The position numbers were made by a program, and so were the translations under genes. Shown here piece after piece: positions 6,966 through 16,112 of a stretch of 36,507 nt of DNA (the stretch's first letter is position 1; each line of letters opens with the position of its first letter). The notes beneath the pieces are model-generated. The model ran no database searches and was not told the origin of the DNA. It saw only the letters and a list, made by a program, of their open reading frames with translations. This DNA is from Baia soyae (GTDB taxonomy: Bacteria; Bacillota; Bacilli; Thermoactinomycetales; Thermoactinomycetaceae): assembly GCF_004341445.1 (NCBI RefSeq), contig NZ_SLXV01000032.1, positions 1-36,507 on the forward strand, read 5' to 3'.

Positions 6966-7721
6966 TCACCCTTCATGATCCAACCTATACCACTTTATCG
7001 CATTTTCATAAAGTACTTTTCTGGCTGTAGCTTCACCAAGTGTATCCAATACTAGGTCCACATCTGAATGAGCAAATGGCCTAGGTGCTCTGGTGGAAGG
7101 TAAATCTGTTCCGAACATGAGTGAATCCGGATTTACTGAAGATATCGTCTGCAAGGCTTCTCTTACATCAAGCCCCACTCTCCCAAATCCAGTTGCCTTT
7201 ACCCTAACTCCTTTTTCTACTAGGTTTAATAAGGTATGGAAGCCATCTCTCGTCAGACCGAGATGATCAATCGAAACGGCCGGTAAATCAATTAATGTTT
7301 GGGCAATTTCGGGTAGTGACTTTGAGTCAATATATAACTCAACATGCCATCCTACAAGCTCATAAACACGCTTAGCAAAGTACTCCAATTGGGCTAAACC
7401 CTCCGACCCTCCTCTTTTTACATTAAATCGAACAGCTTTAACCCCCTTACTATTTAAATAAAAAATCTCTTCGTCTGAAGCGGTGTAGGGTAATTGTGTT
7501 ACGCCAACAAAATGAGGTCCAAGCTTATCAAGCGCGTCAATTAAATAGCTTTGGTCAAAGGCTTGAAATGAACCCGAGACAATAGAGCCCCCGACCATAT
7601 TTAATGTTTGAGTGCAATCTACATAATCGTTGACAGTAAAGGGTTTCGGTATATATCCTTGGTTTTCGACGATGGGAAAATCCGGATCAATGATATGTAA
7701 ATGAGCATCGAAAATTTTCAT
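6966..7721 (-). CDS. Amidohydrolase-2 family TIM-barrel metal-dependent hydrolase
   Basis: 251 residues from ATG, with GAAGGGG upstream. The start MKIFDAHLHIIDPD holds the HxH metal ligands. Later motifs are SIDHLGL (metal His, strand 6) and MFGTDLPS (catalytic Asp, strand 8), then a C-terminal NAIKWYRL helix. It belongs to the COG3618-type predicted TIM-barrel hydrolases (relatives of 2-pyrone-4,6-dicarboxylate lactonase); the substrate cannot be told from sequence. It is transcribed alone. The flanking DNA carries a 14-base inverted repeat (6882-6895 and 7777-7790). Confidence 0.85.
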   Translation of the reverse strand: MKIFDAHLHIIDPDFPIVENQGYIPKPFTVNDYVDCTQTLNMVGGSIVSGSFQAFDQSYLIDALDKLGPHFVGVTQLPYTASDEEIFYLNSKGVKAVRFNVKRGGSEGLAQLEYFAKRVYELVGWHVELYIDSKSLPEIAQTLIDLPAVSIDHLGLTRDGFHTLLNLVEKGVRVKATGFGRVGLDVREALQTISSVNPDSLMFGTDLPSTRAPRPFAHSDVDLVLDTLGEATARKVLYENAIKWYRLDHEG

Positions 7722-7932
7722 TATATAACCCCTTCTCTATTCTCTAAGCGTTATTTATTATCGTAGTTGGTCTCTAGGCTGTCAGGCAAGTTCTTTTGAG
7801 CATATGTTTGTATATGCGACTCATTCGAATTACAATAGAATCACTCTATTCCTTTCTTTTATAAACAAAAATTTTGCTTCATAAATAGTTTGTTTTCTTT
7901 TAGCAAAAATATAAATAACAAATCCATAAGAG

Positions 7933-8748
7933 ATGAGCGATATGATGATTCAATTCTTTGTAACAGACCTAGATAATACTTTGCTAAATGACCAAAAAGA
8001 AATCAATCCCCAGGATCAACTAGCACTCGAAAAGCTAATGGCTGCAGGTGTGAAGATCTGTTTGGCATCTGGACGGAGCGATCACGAGATATTTAGCGTA
8101 ATGAGCCACCTAGAAGCAAAATACCATCGAATTAGCCAAAATGGCGCCTATGTCCGCACTCCTGAAGGGGTAACATTGCGTTCGACTGTATTTGAAGGCG
8201 ACTTGGCCAAGCGAATTTATGAATCTGCCGAGGAAAAAAATTTATTTGGCTTTATCGCAACCGAAGACCGCATCCTCGTTACTAATCGGAATCATCCCAG
8301 CATCCCCCAAATTGAAGAAGGACTAAAAATCCAGTTTGAAGAACATCCCGGAGCACTTCATGAAATTGGGCAACAACTTCAACCAAGCAAATTATGCTAT
8401 TTTGGAACAGAAGATCAATTACACGATCTTCAAAGCCACATCCAGCATCATTTTCCAAATGAAGTAGACAGCTATATCTCGGATGTACACTGCGTGGACT
8501 TGATGCCCAAGCATGTGTCCAAAGGGACTGCGTTAGCGTATTTACTAGACCATCTTCAAATCCAGCCAGACAGCGTAGCTTGTGCAGGCGACTCCTACAA
8601 TGATATATCCATGTTTGAACTCATTCCACATAGTTTCGTTATGAAACACGCCAATCCAGAAGTAAAGGCTCACGCTAAGCGCGAAATTCAATCTGTCTCG
8701 GAAGCAGTAGAATGGATACTTCAATATAACAAAACGTGTAAAATATAG
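7933..8748 (+). CDS. Cof-type HAD-superfamily phosphatase
   Basis: 271 residues. HAD motif I is VTDLDNTLL with nucleophile D12 and D14. Motif II is LASGRS, a lysine near KHVSKG is motif III, and motif IV is GDSYNDISMF. The large cap between motifs II and III is the Cof/type IIB cap. This subfamily dephosphorylates sugar phosphates, FMN or similar metabolites. The start is uncertain: ATG at 7933 or 7942, neither with a strong Shine-Dalgarno. The ribonuclease Z gene starts 30 bases downstream and is probably co-transcribed. Confidence 0.9.
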   Translation: MSDMMIQFFVTDLDNTLLNDQKEINPQDQLALEKLMAAGVKICLASGRSDHEIFSVMSHLEAKYHRISQNGAYVRTPEGVTLRSTVFEGDLAKRIYESAEEKNLFGFIATEDRILVTNRNHPSIPQIEEGLKIQFEEHPGALHEIGQQLQPSKLCYFGTEDQLHDLQSHIQHHFPNEVDSYISDVHCVDLMPKHVSKGTALAYLLDHLQIQPDSVACAGDSYNDISMFELIPHSFVMKHANPEVKAHAKREIQSVSEAVEWILQYNKTCKI

Positions 8749-8778
8749 AGAACATGATGTAAAGGGAGAGCGAAAGAG

Positions 8779-9702
8779 ATGCGGGTCCAATTCTTAGGCA
8801 CAGGGGCAGGAACCCCTTCCAAACAGCGAAATGTGTCATCATTGGCCATCCAATGGTACCAACACGGCGGCCAGACGTGGTTGCTCGATTGCGGGGAAGC
8901 AACCCAACACCAAATCCTTCAATATCCCGTCAAGTTAGGTAAAATCAATCAAATTTTTATCACCCATCTTCATGGCGATCATATCTACGGATTACCCGGG
9001 CTACTCGGAAGCCGTTCTTTTCAAGGTGGAGAATCACCCTTACGGATTTACGCGCCAAAGGGATTACAAGAATGGATCAACGTTTCCCTACAAATTAGCG
9101 GAACCCACCTTCGTTATCCCCTTGAAATCATCGAAATTCATGACGGGATGACTTGGTCCGATGACTCCTTTCACTATACAGTTAGACAATTAGAACACGG
9201 TGTCCCTTCTTTTGGATTCCGATTCGAAGAGAAGAGTCAATCAGGAGCCTTACAAGTACATAAACTACAACAGATGGGAATTCCACCGGGTCCCCTATAT
9301 CAACAATTAAAACAGGGTAAGAAAATTCAATTAGAAGATGGCACATGGCTAAACGGTGCTGATTACTTATCCGCCCCAGTACAAGGACTTCGCATGGCTG
9401 TAATCGGTGATACCCGATTCACCTCAGCCATCCATGATTTAGCAGATGGCACAGATCTCCTCATCCACGAAGCTACATTCCGTGCAGAACAAGAAGAACT
9501 TGCCCGAAACTTCTTTCACTCCACCAGCACAGAAGCCGCCACGATGGCCAAGCAGGCAAACGTGAAGCAATTAATTCTGAATCACATCAGCTCTCGCTAT
9601 CAACCCGACGAGATCGAGCAATTACTCGCCGAAGCGCAGGACATCTTCCCTCAGACCCTTATTGCCTATGATGGATTTTCCTTTGAGTGGGATCAAAAAT
9701 GA
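8779..9702 (+). CDS. rnz: Ribonuclease Z (tRNA 3' endonuclease)
   Basis: 307 residues from ATG after AAAGGGAG, the usual length for the bacterial short form. The N-terminus MRVQFLGTGAGTPSKQRN is diagnostic. The zinc motif HLHGDH has H63, H65, D67 and H68. The exosite region (about 155-185, GIPPGPLYQQLKQG), IGDTRFT and HEATF, and the final histidine in LNHISSRY are all present. It trims 3' trailers of tRNA precursors that lack an encoded CCA. The group II intron ends seven bases after the stop codon without damaging the gene. Confidence 0.96.
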   Translation: MRVQFLGTGAGTPSKQRNVSSLAIQWYQHGGQTWLLDCGEATQHQILQYPVKLGKINQIFITHLHGDHIYGLPGLLGSRSFQGGESPLRIYAPKGLQEWINVSLQISGTHLRYPLEIIEIHDGMTWSDDSFHYTVRQLEHGVPSFGFRFEEKSQSGALQVHKLQQMGIPPGPLYQQLKQGKKIQLEDGTWLNGADYLSAPVQGLRMAVIGDTRFTSAIHDLADGTDLLIHEATFRAEQEELARNFFHSTSTEAATMAKQANVKQLILNHISSRYQPDEIEQLLAEAQDIFPQTLIAYDGFSFEWDQK

Positions 9703-9718
9703 GAACAAATCGAGTAGG

Positions 9719-9777
9719 AGGGGGTGATTAACCCCCGACCTCTCACACCACCTAGCATGCGGTTCCGCACTAGGCGG
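9719..9777 (-). ncRNA. Group II intron domains V and VI
   Basis: Read on the minus strand, CCGCCTAG...CTAGGTGG with a GGAACC tip forms domain V, the catalytic hairpin. Next comes domain VI, GGGGGTTAATCACCCCC, whose unpaired A in the TTAATC loop is the expected branch point. The 3' splice site follows at 9709. Confidence 0.85.
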
Positions 9778-9782
9778 TTCAC

Positions 9783-11042
9783 TTAAGTCTGACGAATCCA
9801 GTCATATCTTGCCTTTATACTCTTTAATCCGAGACCTCGCCAATAGGCGAGATCAAGCGACCTATGGAGTATCGGGCTACAAGCAGTACGCCAATATTTC
9901 TTACGGGTGTTACCCCATTCATAGGCTTTTTCTTTAGGAATCCCTAGAGAGATGAGCCTTTTTACTTTTGTATTAAGCTTCTTCCATTGCTTCCAAAGGC
10001 ACATTCTGAGCCTTCTATGAAGCCATGAGTCTATTTGTTGAAATGGGGTTGGGGTATCGGCAAGAGAGAAATAATTCACCCAACCAACCAGAAATACATT
10101 CAATCGTTCAACTCTTTGTTCTATAGTGAGTGGTTTTGAGCGGGAAGTAATTTCTCTAATCTTTTCCTTCGCTCTTTTAATACTCTCTTTAGCAACACGT
10201 ATTTTAGGTCGGTAGTGATGAGTGAAGCTGAATCCTAGAAACTTTCGTTTCCAAGGCCTGTCTACTGCACTCTTCTCTTGATTTACCTTGAGTTTCAATT
10301 GCTGTTCAATGAATTCGGTGATGGATTGTTTTACTCTTTCACCCGCTTTGCGGGTTCTCACATAGATGTTACAGTCATCCGCATAACGGACGAATCTATG
10401 CCCACGCTTTTCAAGCTCTTTATCTAATAAATCAAGCACGATGTTAGATAATAGCGGACTTAATGGACCACCTTGTGGAACCCCTTGTTCATTGGAAACT
10501 CTTAGTCCATTGACCATAATTCCAGACTGCAAATATCTGCGAATCAATTTCAATATTTGTTTGTCTGTTATCTTCTTTGCAAGTAAACTCATTAATTTAT
10601 CATGGTTCACTTGGTCAAAGAACTTCTCAAGGTCTAGATCTATTACCCATCGGCATCCTTCCTCTATATATCCCTTAGCTTTTCTAACTGCGTCATGCCC
10701 ACGTCTTCCGGGACGAAACCCGTAGCTACAATCTGAAAAACAGGGGTCGAATAAAGGTGTTAGAATTTGGGCGATTGCTTGTTGTACAAAACGGTCAAAT
10801 ACAGTGGGTATACCTAATAGCCGAACGCCCCCGTTCGGTTTCGGAATTTCGATTCGACGGACAGGCAACGGTTTGTAGGTTCCATCTTCGATGGAAGAAC
10901 GGATAAAGGTCCAATGTTCTCGGATGTGTTCTCGTAGGGATTCTACTGACATTCCATCCACCCCATGGCTCCCCTTATTCTTTTCCACTTGTTTAAGTGC
11001 TTTCAAGAGATTTTCTCTTGAAAGTAGCCGTTTCATTAACAT
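9783..11042 (-). CDS. ltrA: Group II intron reverse transcriptase/maturase (class C)
   Basis: 419 residues. The RT palm motifs run in order: GVRLLGIPTVFDRFVQQAI, CSYGFRPGRRGHDAV, VIDLDLEKFFD, GVPQGGPLSPLLSN, FVRYADDCNIY (catalytic YADD) and KRKFLGF. The maturase X domain follows (LNVFLVGWVNYF, RRLRMCLWKQWKK). There is no HNH endonuclease domain at the C-terminus, as expected for class C introns. The protein assists splicing and reverse-transcribes the intron into DNA targets. The start at MLMKRLL is likely; the frame is complete. Confidence 0.95.
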   Translation of the reverse strand: MLMKRLLSRENLLKALKQVEKNKGSHGVDGMSVESLREHIREHWTFIRSSIEDGTYKPLPVRRIEIPKPNGGVRLLGIPTVFDRFVQQAIAQILTPLFDPCFSDCSYGFRPGRRGHDAVRKAKGYIEEGCRWVIDLDLEKFFDQVNHDKLMSLLAKKITDKQILKLIRRYLQSGIMVNGLRVSNEQGVPQGGPLSPLLSNIVLDLLDKELEKRGHRFVRYADDCNIYVRTRKAGERVKQSITEFIEQQLKLKVNQEKSAVDRPWKRKFLGFSFTHHYRPKIRVAKESIKRAKEKIREITSRSKPLTIEQRVERLNVFLVGWVNYFSLADTPTPFQQIDSWLHRRLRMCLWKQWKKLNTKVKRLISLGIPKEKAYEWGNTRKKYWRTACSPILHRSLDLAYWRGLGLKSIKARYDWIRQT

Positions 11043-11598
11043 GGATATAACCTTCCTCGTGAACGCTTCTTTCTATTGTGCCGTTCCTTACTCCACCCTC
11101 CTAGAGTCTCCCATGGACTTCACCACTTCCTCCTCTAGGTAAGCCTATTATAGGTTGTCTGTATCAACGTAAAGAATGAACGCTTAGTGAATCGTTCTTC
11201 CTAAATGTTCAGCCCTTCCCTTTTCGAGCGTCCCCTACTCAGGTACTATGGCTTCTGCTGACTTCTGCATGTTCAGCTAAACCTTTCGATCTAGGTTACC
11301 ATGTGAGCATGGCTTGCCATGCAGATCTCCCCGGGTAAGAACGCAGTCTTTCTCTCCATCTATCTGCCTCATTTACTCTCATTCGCCTTCGGTAGCAAGG
11401 ACTTTGTCTTGTAGTGCAGACTCATCCAACGAATGTTAGCCTTATATGAGATTCGTGTTCCTCAGACCGGAGATTTGCCGCCGGCTTCCTTCAGATTCCA
11501 CCTCACGGTGGACACCCTTGCCTTAAGCTAATGGCTACTGCTACCTTCACCATTCGGGACTTTCACCCTATAGACTACGCCCATGCCGGGCGCACACA

Positions 11599-11631
11599 TA
11601 AGAGCCTGTCTCACAATGAGACAGGCTCTTA
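11599..11631 (-). terminator. Terminator of the MFS gene, target of the intron
   Basis: AAGAGCCTGTCTCA and its exact complement form a 14-bp stem with a 3-base loop. On the minus strand it directly follows the MFS stop, and the intron begins four bases after it, so the original T tract is displaced. Confidence 0.9.
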
Positions 11632-11633
11632 CT

Positions 11634-12848
11634 CTAACTAGCTTGCTTTTCTACACTTGCGTTCGGTTCAAGTAGAACCGCCGCTTCCCGAACTGGATAC
11701 ACGATTGCCAATATCACGAAGACCAGCAAACTACCTCCGAGGAAATAGAACAAACCATTTCCGCCTGTACCTTGGATTAAGAATGATCCCAGATACGGCC
11801 CCGCAATCGAACCACAGCTAAAATGCATCCCTGCAACGGCGTTCCCTAGCGGTAGATAGCTTTTGGGCAATAAGTCGGTCAAATACGTTAATCCAAGCGA
11901 AAAGAGCGAACCAACTAACCCTCCGACCAGCCCAAATGCGATGACGAGTGCAAACATCGAGCCCATCAGGTACGGGATCATCAGCATCCCTAATCCACCT
12001 AGCAGACAAACGGTCATCAGCAGATTCTTCCGTCCCCACTTTTGACTTAATATCCCCAGCGGAACTTGGAACAACAAACTTCCCCAGACAAACGTACCGA
12101 TCAAATAGGCAATCGAATCTGCCGATAAGTTCGAGCGAAGCCCGATGATCGGAAAATTCCCAGCGAGTGCCGTTTCCAAAAAAGCATATAAGATAGGCGG
12201 ACAAAGCGCGATCAGTCCAACTCGATAAACCACAGAAAGACGCAGCTTCTCTTTGCTCGTTTCAGGTTGACTTAAGAAAGTAGTACGTCCACCTTCCAAA
12301 CGCATCATGAAAGGTACCGTTATCGCCATTAATAAACCAACGGCCACAAACGGAACATGAAGCCCAAAGGGTAATAACTTTAAAAACAAAGGACCAATCC
12401 CAAATCCAAGACTATAACTAAATCCATATAGCGATATCCGTTTCCCTTTTTCATCGTCAGGGCACGTAGAAGTTATCCATAATTGAGTCGTAAAGTGTAA
12501 TAGGCTATCCCCTGCTCCTACAATCATTCGGAGCAACATCCAAACCCAGAATCCCGTGACAAACGGAAATAAAAACATACAGATTCCCGCACTTAACAAG
12601 CCGATTGCAAGAGCTGTACGATATCCGACCTTCCGGACCACTTTCGCACTAAAAGGGGTCATGACGAGCATACCCACATACAACATCGAGGTTCCTAGAC
12701 CATTTTGAGTCGCACTCATGCCTTGCTTCTCAAGCAAAATAGTCAATAGCGGAATCAACATGCCTTGGGTTACACCTGCTACTGCTACGATCCAAATCAA
12801 AATATAGAATCGCTTCTGTGACCATTGTTGAATTTGAATCATTCGCAT
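11634..12848 (-). CDS. Major facilitator superfamily transporter
   Basis: 404 residues from ATG with GGGGA upstream and about twelve hydrophobic segments in two halves. The loop 2-3 motif is recognisable in TPFSAKVVRKVGYRTALAIG, and its second-half counterpart in LGILSQKWGRKNLL. The overall style fits drug or metabolite efflux permeases (YfkF/MFS_1 type). No partner gene is adjacent, so the substrate cannot be assigned. Its terminator was the landing site for the group II intron. Confidence 0.88.
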   Translation of the reverse strand: MRMIQIQQWSQKRFYILIWIVAVAGVTQGMLIPLLTILLEKQGMSATQNGLGTSMLYVGMLVMTPFSAKVVRKVGYRTALAIGLLSAGICMFLFPFVTGFWVWMLLRMIVGAGDSLLHFTTQLWITSTCPDDEKGKRISLYGFSYSLGFGIGPLFLKLLPFGLHVPFVAVGLLMAITVPFMMRLEGGRTTFLSQPETSKEKLRLSVVYRVGLIALCPPILYAFLETALAGNFPIIGLRSNLSADSIAYLIGTFVWGSLLFQVPLGILSQKWGRKNLLMTVCLLGGLGMLMIPYLMGSMFALVIAFGLVGGLVGSLFSLGLTYLTDLLPKSYLPLGNAVAGMHFSCGSIAGPYLGSFLIQGTGGNGLFYFLGGSLLVFVILAIVYPVREAAVLLEPNASVEKQAS

Positions 12849-12974
12849 CCCCTTCTCACCTAGTAGTCAATTTGACCATTATATCGGTATATCAATTAAT
12901 TAGCAAGGCGAAATAAATAAGGAGACCTCAAAAAAAAAATTAGGTGTAATATCATAAAATTTTATCTCAGAAAC

Positions 12975-13003
12975 TTGACTAAATTTCAACTTCGAGGTAT
13001 ATT
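12975..13003 (+). promoter_or_regulatory. Sigma-A-type promoter for the 13078 gene
   Basis: TTGACT, a 17-base spacer, then TATATT, about 75 bp upstream of the GTG start. The match to the vegetative consensus is good. Confidence 0.6.
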
Positions 13004-13077
13004 TTATTAAATATTAGAAATTTTTTCTGGTATTTGGGTTTTTTACATATTGTTTAACTACTTAGAGGTGGTTTGCT

Positions 13078-13371
13078 GTGCGGAAGTTTGAGCTATCTGT
13101 GTTTGGAAGCTGGACCTTAAAAAAATTTGCATCAAAACGAAAATTAGAATTGTGGGCAGATCAGCAATGCATCGGGGCAATAAAATTATACAACGTTATC
13201 GCGAGAGGAACACATTACTCGGGAAAAATAGAAGTAATTACCGATTTGGATTTATCTAGCTTTTTTCAAAAGCATAGACACTCCTATATCAAGCGGAATT
13301 ACACAGATAACGGAAAATATACAGAAGAGCGTACCCCCGTCTACATCAGTCCAAGTGTATTTATTTATTGA
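13078..13371 (+). CDS. Hypothetical protein, 97 residues
   Basis: GTG start preceded by AGAGGTGG, with a clear promoter upstream, so it is probably real. The protein is basic and mixed alpha/beta, with no membrane segment or signal peptide. Notable stretches are KKFASKRKLELWADQQ and KHRHSYIKRNYTDNGKY. I do not recognise the family. It is a single-gene unit followed by an inverted repeat at 13402-13456. Confidence 0.6.
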   Translation: MRKFELSVFGSWTLKKFASKRKLELWADQQCIGAIKLYNVIARGTHYSGKIEVITDLDLSSFFQKHRHSYIKRNYTDNGKYTEERTPVYISPSVFIY

Positions 13372-13401
13372 ATGAAACCTTAATCAGATCCAATAACAAC
13401 A

Positions 13402-13456
13402 GGGTAGTAATGCCTCTCTCTACTTGAAAACTAGATTTAAGGAACCGTTACTACCC
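13402..13456. repeat. Inverted repeat, possible terminator of the 13078 gene
   Basis: GGGTAGTAA and TTACTACCC are exact complements separated by 37 bases. No T run follows immediately, so it may be a stable hairpin or an operator pair rather than a standard terminator. Confidence 0.4.
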
Positions 13457-13592
13457 AATAACGAACTCATTTTTGACCCCTTTGTCAGGACAACCATATT
13501 AATTTCTTATTAAAAAGAATATTTTTAATATTAGTTCAATATGGTAAGATATATTTCATTTGCATGGTACCCTTTACAAAGGTGGGAATTTA

Positions 13593-15083
13593 ATGCGTTC
13601 ACGAAAAGCTAAGATATGGGCAGTCATCAGCGCTGCCGTCTTCCTTGTCGTTTTTTTGACTTCTTGGTTTGTCATTTGGAAATCGACCGAAGAAAAGCCA
13701 GCTGAACCTGAAAAGGAAGTCACCCCAACCGCTCAATCAAGAGTCGTTGTGAAAGTGAAACCCTCCATCCAACTCCCTTATCAAGATGGCGCAGAACAAT
13801 CCCTAAATCAAGAGCACAAATCAGCACTCCCTTCGGATTTGAAGTTAAAAAAACTGTTCACCTCTGCCGATCCACAGCAAATTCAATCCATGCAACAACA
13901 AACAAATAAGGGTCAAAAGTCAGATGACCAAGTAGATCTCCTCCGCTATTTTGTAGTCGATGTTCCCCAAGGTTCAAACCCCGATGAGTTAGCCCAGCAA
14001 CTAGCCAAGTCCCAGTTTGTCGAAACAGCCTATGTAGAAGGAACCCCCGTCATCCCTCCAGCAGTTAACCCTAATAATGATCCCCTATCCCCGAACCAAG
14101 GTTATCTCAATCCAGCTCCAAACGGCATCGATGCCAAGTTTGCTTGGAATCATCCCGGCGGAGACGGCTCTAATGTTACCGTAGCTGACCTGGAGCAAGG
14201 TTGGAACTTATCCCATCAAGATCTCATCGCCCAAAACATCTCCATTATTTCAGGTCTAAGCCGAACTTCCCAAAGTCATGGAACCAGTGTGCTAGGTGAG
14301 TTAGTTTCTGCCGATAACACAGTCGGCACAGTAGGAATCGTCCCACATGCCACAGCGAAAGTCGTCTCCCAATGGCGCACCAACTCTGTCTATAGCACCG
14401 CTGATGCCATCCTAAGCGCGGCTCAGAATTTAGCAAAAGGAGATGTCCTCCTATTAGAAGCCCAGACTACCTATCCAACAATGTCGAATTATTTACCTGT
14501 AGAAGTAGAGGATGCCGTTTATGATGCGATCCGTTTCGCTACCAATAAAGGCATCGCCGTCGTCGAAGCAGGCGGAAATGGTTCCAATAATCTAGACAAC
14601 TTCCGCAATCAAGCTGGGAAATATATCCTGAATCGCAACCATGCTAACTTTCGGGACTCCGGTGCCATTATGGTCGGAGCAGCCACTTCCTCTGCTCCTC
14701 ATGCCCGATTATCTTTCTCTAATTATGGTAGCCGCATTGATTGCTACGGCTGGGGACAAAACGTCACCACGACCACTGGAAACGTAGGGCAAAATACAAG
14801 CTACACAAACTCCTTTAGCGGAACATCCAGCGCCTCACCCATCATCGCAGGAGCAGCTACGGCTCTAAATGGAATCACCAAAGCAGGCTATAATGGCTTC
14901 ACATACAGCCCTACTGACATCCGTACCATTTTAAAATACTCCGCCTTTTCTACCCCTTCCGCTAGCGCAAATGACAAAATTGGTCGTATGCCTAATCTAA
15001 AAGCCATCACTGAATACGTCCTACAAATCGGCTCGAATTCCAAATCACAAAAATCAATCCCTCCTAAACCGCCTATAAAGTAA
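13593..15083 (+). CDS. Membrane-anchored subtilisin-like serine protease (S8)
   Basis: 496 residues from the ATG at 13593, chosen because AAAGGTGGG sits 7 bases upstream. It has a short basic N-terminus, a membrane anchor at about 9-29, then a propeptide-like region (about 45-155). The S8 catalytic domain has D199 (VTVADLEQGW), H229 (SQSHGTSVLGE), the oxyanion asparagine in VVEAGGNGSNN and S412 (FSGTSSASPIIAG). The Asp motif is divergent (ADLE rather than the usual DTG/DSG), as in some proteinase K- and PCSK9-like subtilases, but the triad is complete. It probably acts at the outer membrane face. It is a single-gene unit with its own terminator. Confidence 0.9.
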   Translation: MRSRKAKIWAVISAAVFLVVFLTSWFVIWKSTEEKPAEPEKEVTPTAQSRVVVKVKPSIQLPYQDGAEQSLNQEHKSALPSDLKLKKLFTSADPQQIQSMQQQTNKGQKSDDQVDLLRYFVVDVPQGSNPDELAQQLAKSQFVETAYVEGTPVIPPAVNPNNDPLSPNQGYLNPAPNGIDAKFAWNHPGGDGSNVTVADLEQGWNLSHQDLIAQNISIISGLSRTSQSHGTSVLGELVSADNTVGTVGIVPHATAKVVSQWRTNSVYSTADAILSAAQNLAKGDVLLLEAQTTYPTMSNYLPVEVEDAVYDAIRFATNKGIAVVEAGGNGSNNLDNFRNQAGKYILNRNHANFRDSGAIMVGAATSSAPHARLSFSNYGSRIDCYGWGQNVTTTTGNVGQNTSYTNSFSGTSSASPIIAGAATALNGITKAGYNGFTYSPTDIRTILKYSAFSTPSASANDKIGRMPNLKAITEYVLQIGSNSKSQKSIPPKPPIK

Positions 15084-15100
15084 GAAATTCTATTTTTTAT

Positions 15101-15142
15101 CGCTGGATAGCAGGCATTTACCCTGTATCCAGCGTATTTTTT
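15101..15142 (+). terminator. Intrinsic terminator
   Basis: CGCTGGATA and TATCCAGCG, with inner CAGG/CCTG pairing, followed by TATTTTTT. It ends the protease gene. Confidence 0.88.
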
Positions 15143-15185
15143 ATGTAAAGTTATCTAATATTTATTTGAGAGAGGAGGGAATCGT

Positions 15186-15749
15186 TTGAAAAACCTTATG
15201 GTTCTCGACGTGAAAACCACCTGCTACCCGGCTGAGCAAACGCCTGTCCAATTTATCCCTGAAGTCATACGCATCCAAGCCATTATTTTACACACGGATC
15301 GTATGCGCATTCTCGAAAAATACCACTGCCATGTACAACCCACTATATTCCCCCAGCTATCCCATTTTTGCACCGGATTCACCCATATCGAGCAACAAGA
15401 AGTAGACACAGGAATCCCTTATCAAGAAGCCATGCAATCTATCGGGCAACTTACCACGCAATACCAGTCCATTCCTGCATTTTGGGGGTACTATGGCCAT
15501 CTCCAATTAGTTCGCCAATGCAAGAGGCTTCAAGTCCCTCTTCCGATCCCTAAGCGTTTTATCACCATCAAACATAACTACAGCAAGTTTTACCAACTAA
15601 AACACATGAAAAAGTTAGGACATGTCCTCCAATACCATGGCCTCGAATCCTCAGTTCCTCCTACGGATCCGATAGCAGATGCGAAAAAAGTTGCTAAAAT
15701 CATATCCATCCTACTCGAAGAAGGATGGGAACATCGTTATCTAAAATAA
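15186..15749 (+). CDS. Degenerate DEDDh exonuclease-like protein (KapD/ERI1-like)
   Basis: 187 residues from TTG, with GAGAGGAGGG upstream. The layout follows KapD-type 3'-5' exonucleases: LMVLDVKTTC (exo I), ...VQPTIFPQLSHFCTGFTHIEQQEV, WGYYGHLQLVRQC (exo II region) and DPIADAKKVAKI (exo III). The catalytic residues look lost. The exo I D-x-E is D-V-K, the exo II aspartate is replaced in YGHLQ, and the histidine of the final H-x-x-x-x-D motif is not evident. KapD regulates sporulation via KinA in Bacillus; this protein may keep a binding role without nuclease activity. The frame is intact, which argues against simple decay. Confidence 0.7.
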   Translation: MKNLMVLDVKTTCYPAEQTPVQFIPEVIRIQAIILHTDRMRILEKYHCHVQPTIFPQLSHFCTGFTHIEQQEVDTGIPYQEAMQSIGQLTTQYQSIPAFWGYYGHLQLVRQCKRLQVPLPIPKRFITIKHNYSKFYQLKHMKKLGHVLQYHGLESSVPPTDPIADAKKVAKIISILLEEGWEHRYLK

Positions 15750-15762
15750 AATTCGACAACGG

Positions 15763-15809
15763 AAAAAAGCCACCCAACCCCTGTATCGGATAACAAAGGT
15801 AAGGTGACT
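15763..15809 (-). terminator. Terminator of tRNA-Leu
   Basis: On the minus strand AGTCACC pairs with GGTGGCT (one G-U), followed by a run of six T. It lies 14 bases past the tRNA 3' end. Confidence 0.7.
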
Positions 15810-15822
15810 TATGTATGAGTAC

Positions 15823-15906
15823 TGGTACCGAAGGTGGGACTCGAACCCACACTCCTCGCGGAACGCGATTTTGAGTCGCGCGCGTCTGCCATTCCGCCAC
15901 TTCGGC
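15823..15906 (-). tRNA. tRNA-Leu (anticodon CAA)
   Basis: Read on the minus strand: acceptor GCCGAAG pairs with CTTCGGT, the D arm holds GTGGCGGAATGGCAGACGC, and the anticodon stem CGCGA/TCGCG encloses loop CTCAAAA with anticodon CAA. A long class II variable arm follows, then the T arm GTGGGTTCGAGTCCCAC. The CCA end is encoded. The long variable arm and anticodon agree on leucine (UUG codons). Confidence 0.96.
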
Positions 15907-16029
15907 ATATTATTTTGTATAAATTGCTTGGCTCATGCGAACCACTTTATTGATAATAACATCCCTTTTCATTCTATGTCAACAAAATCTCTATAAATCT
16001 TTCACACAAAAAACAAGAGAGGGTCATAA

Positions 16030-16072
16030 AAAATGCGATCCTTTCATTTGGAACTGATAAGGATCGCATTTT
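16030..16072 (-). terminator. Terminator of the HSP90/TPR operon
   Basis: AAAATGCGATCCTT and AAGGATCGCATTTT form a perfect 14-bp stem, followed on the minus strand by TTTTT. It ends the minus-strand unit 16113-18925. Confidence 0.88.
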
Positions 16073-16112
16073 CGGATTTTGGCATTGCTTAGATGGATAG
16101 ATTTGCCCTTTG

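Larger units (their letters stand above)
9709..11595 (-). mobile_element. Complete group IIC intron with reverse transcriptase
   Basis: The 1887-base element begins on the minus strand with GTGCG at 11595 and ends with CTACTCGAT at 9709. The 5' portion (about 11050-11595) holds ribozyme domains I-III, domain IV carries the reverse transcriptase (9783-11042), and domains V and VI are recognisable at 9719-9777. The 5' exon is the terminator hairpin at 11599-11631, so the element obeys the group IIC rule of inserting just downstream of terminators. Its first 94 bases are identical to 1-94, so the element has moved recently or been copied. It looks intact and potentially active. Confidence 0.92.

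Noticed and set aside
11818-12204. 128-residue frame inside the MFS gene
   Set aside because: Same strand, other frame; low-complexity composition and no start context. The MFS protein is continuous and convincing.
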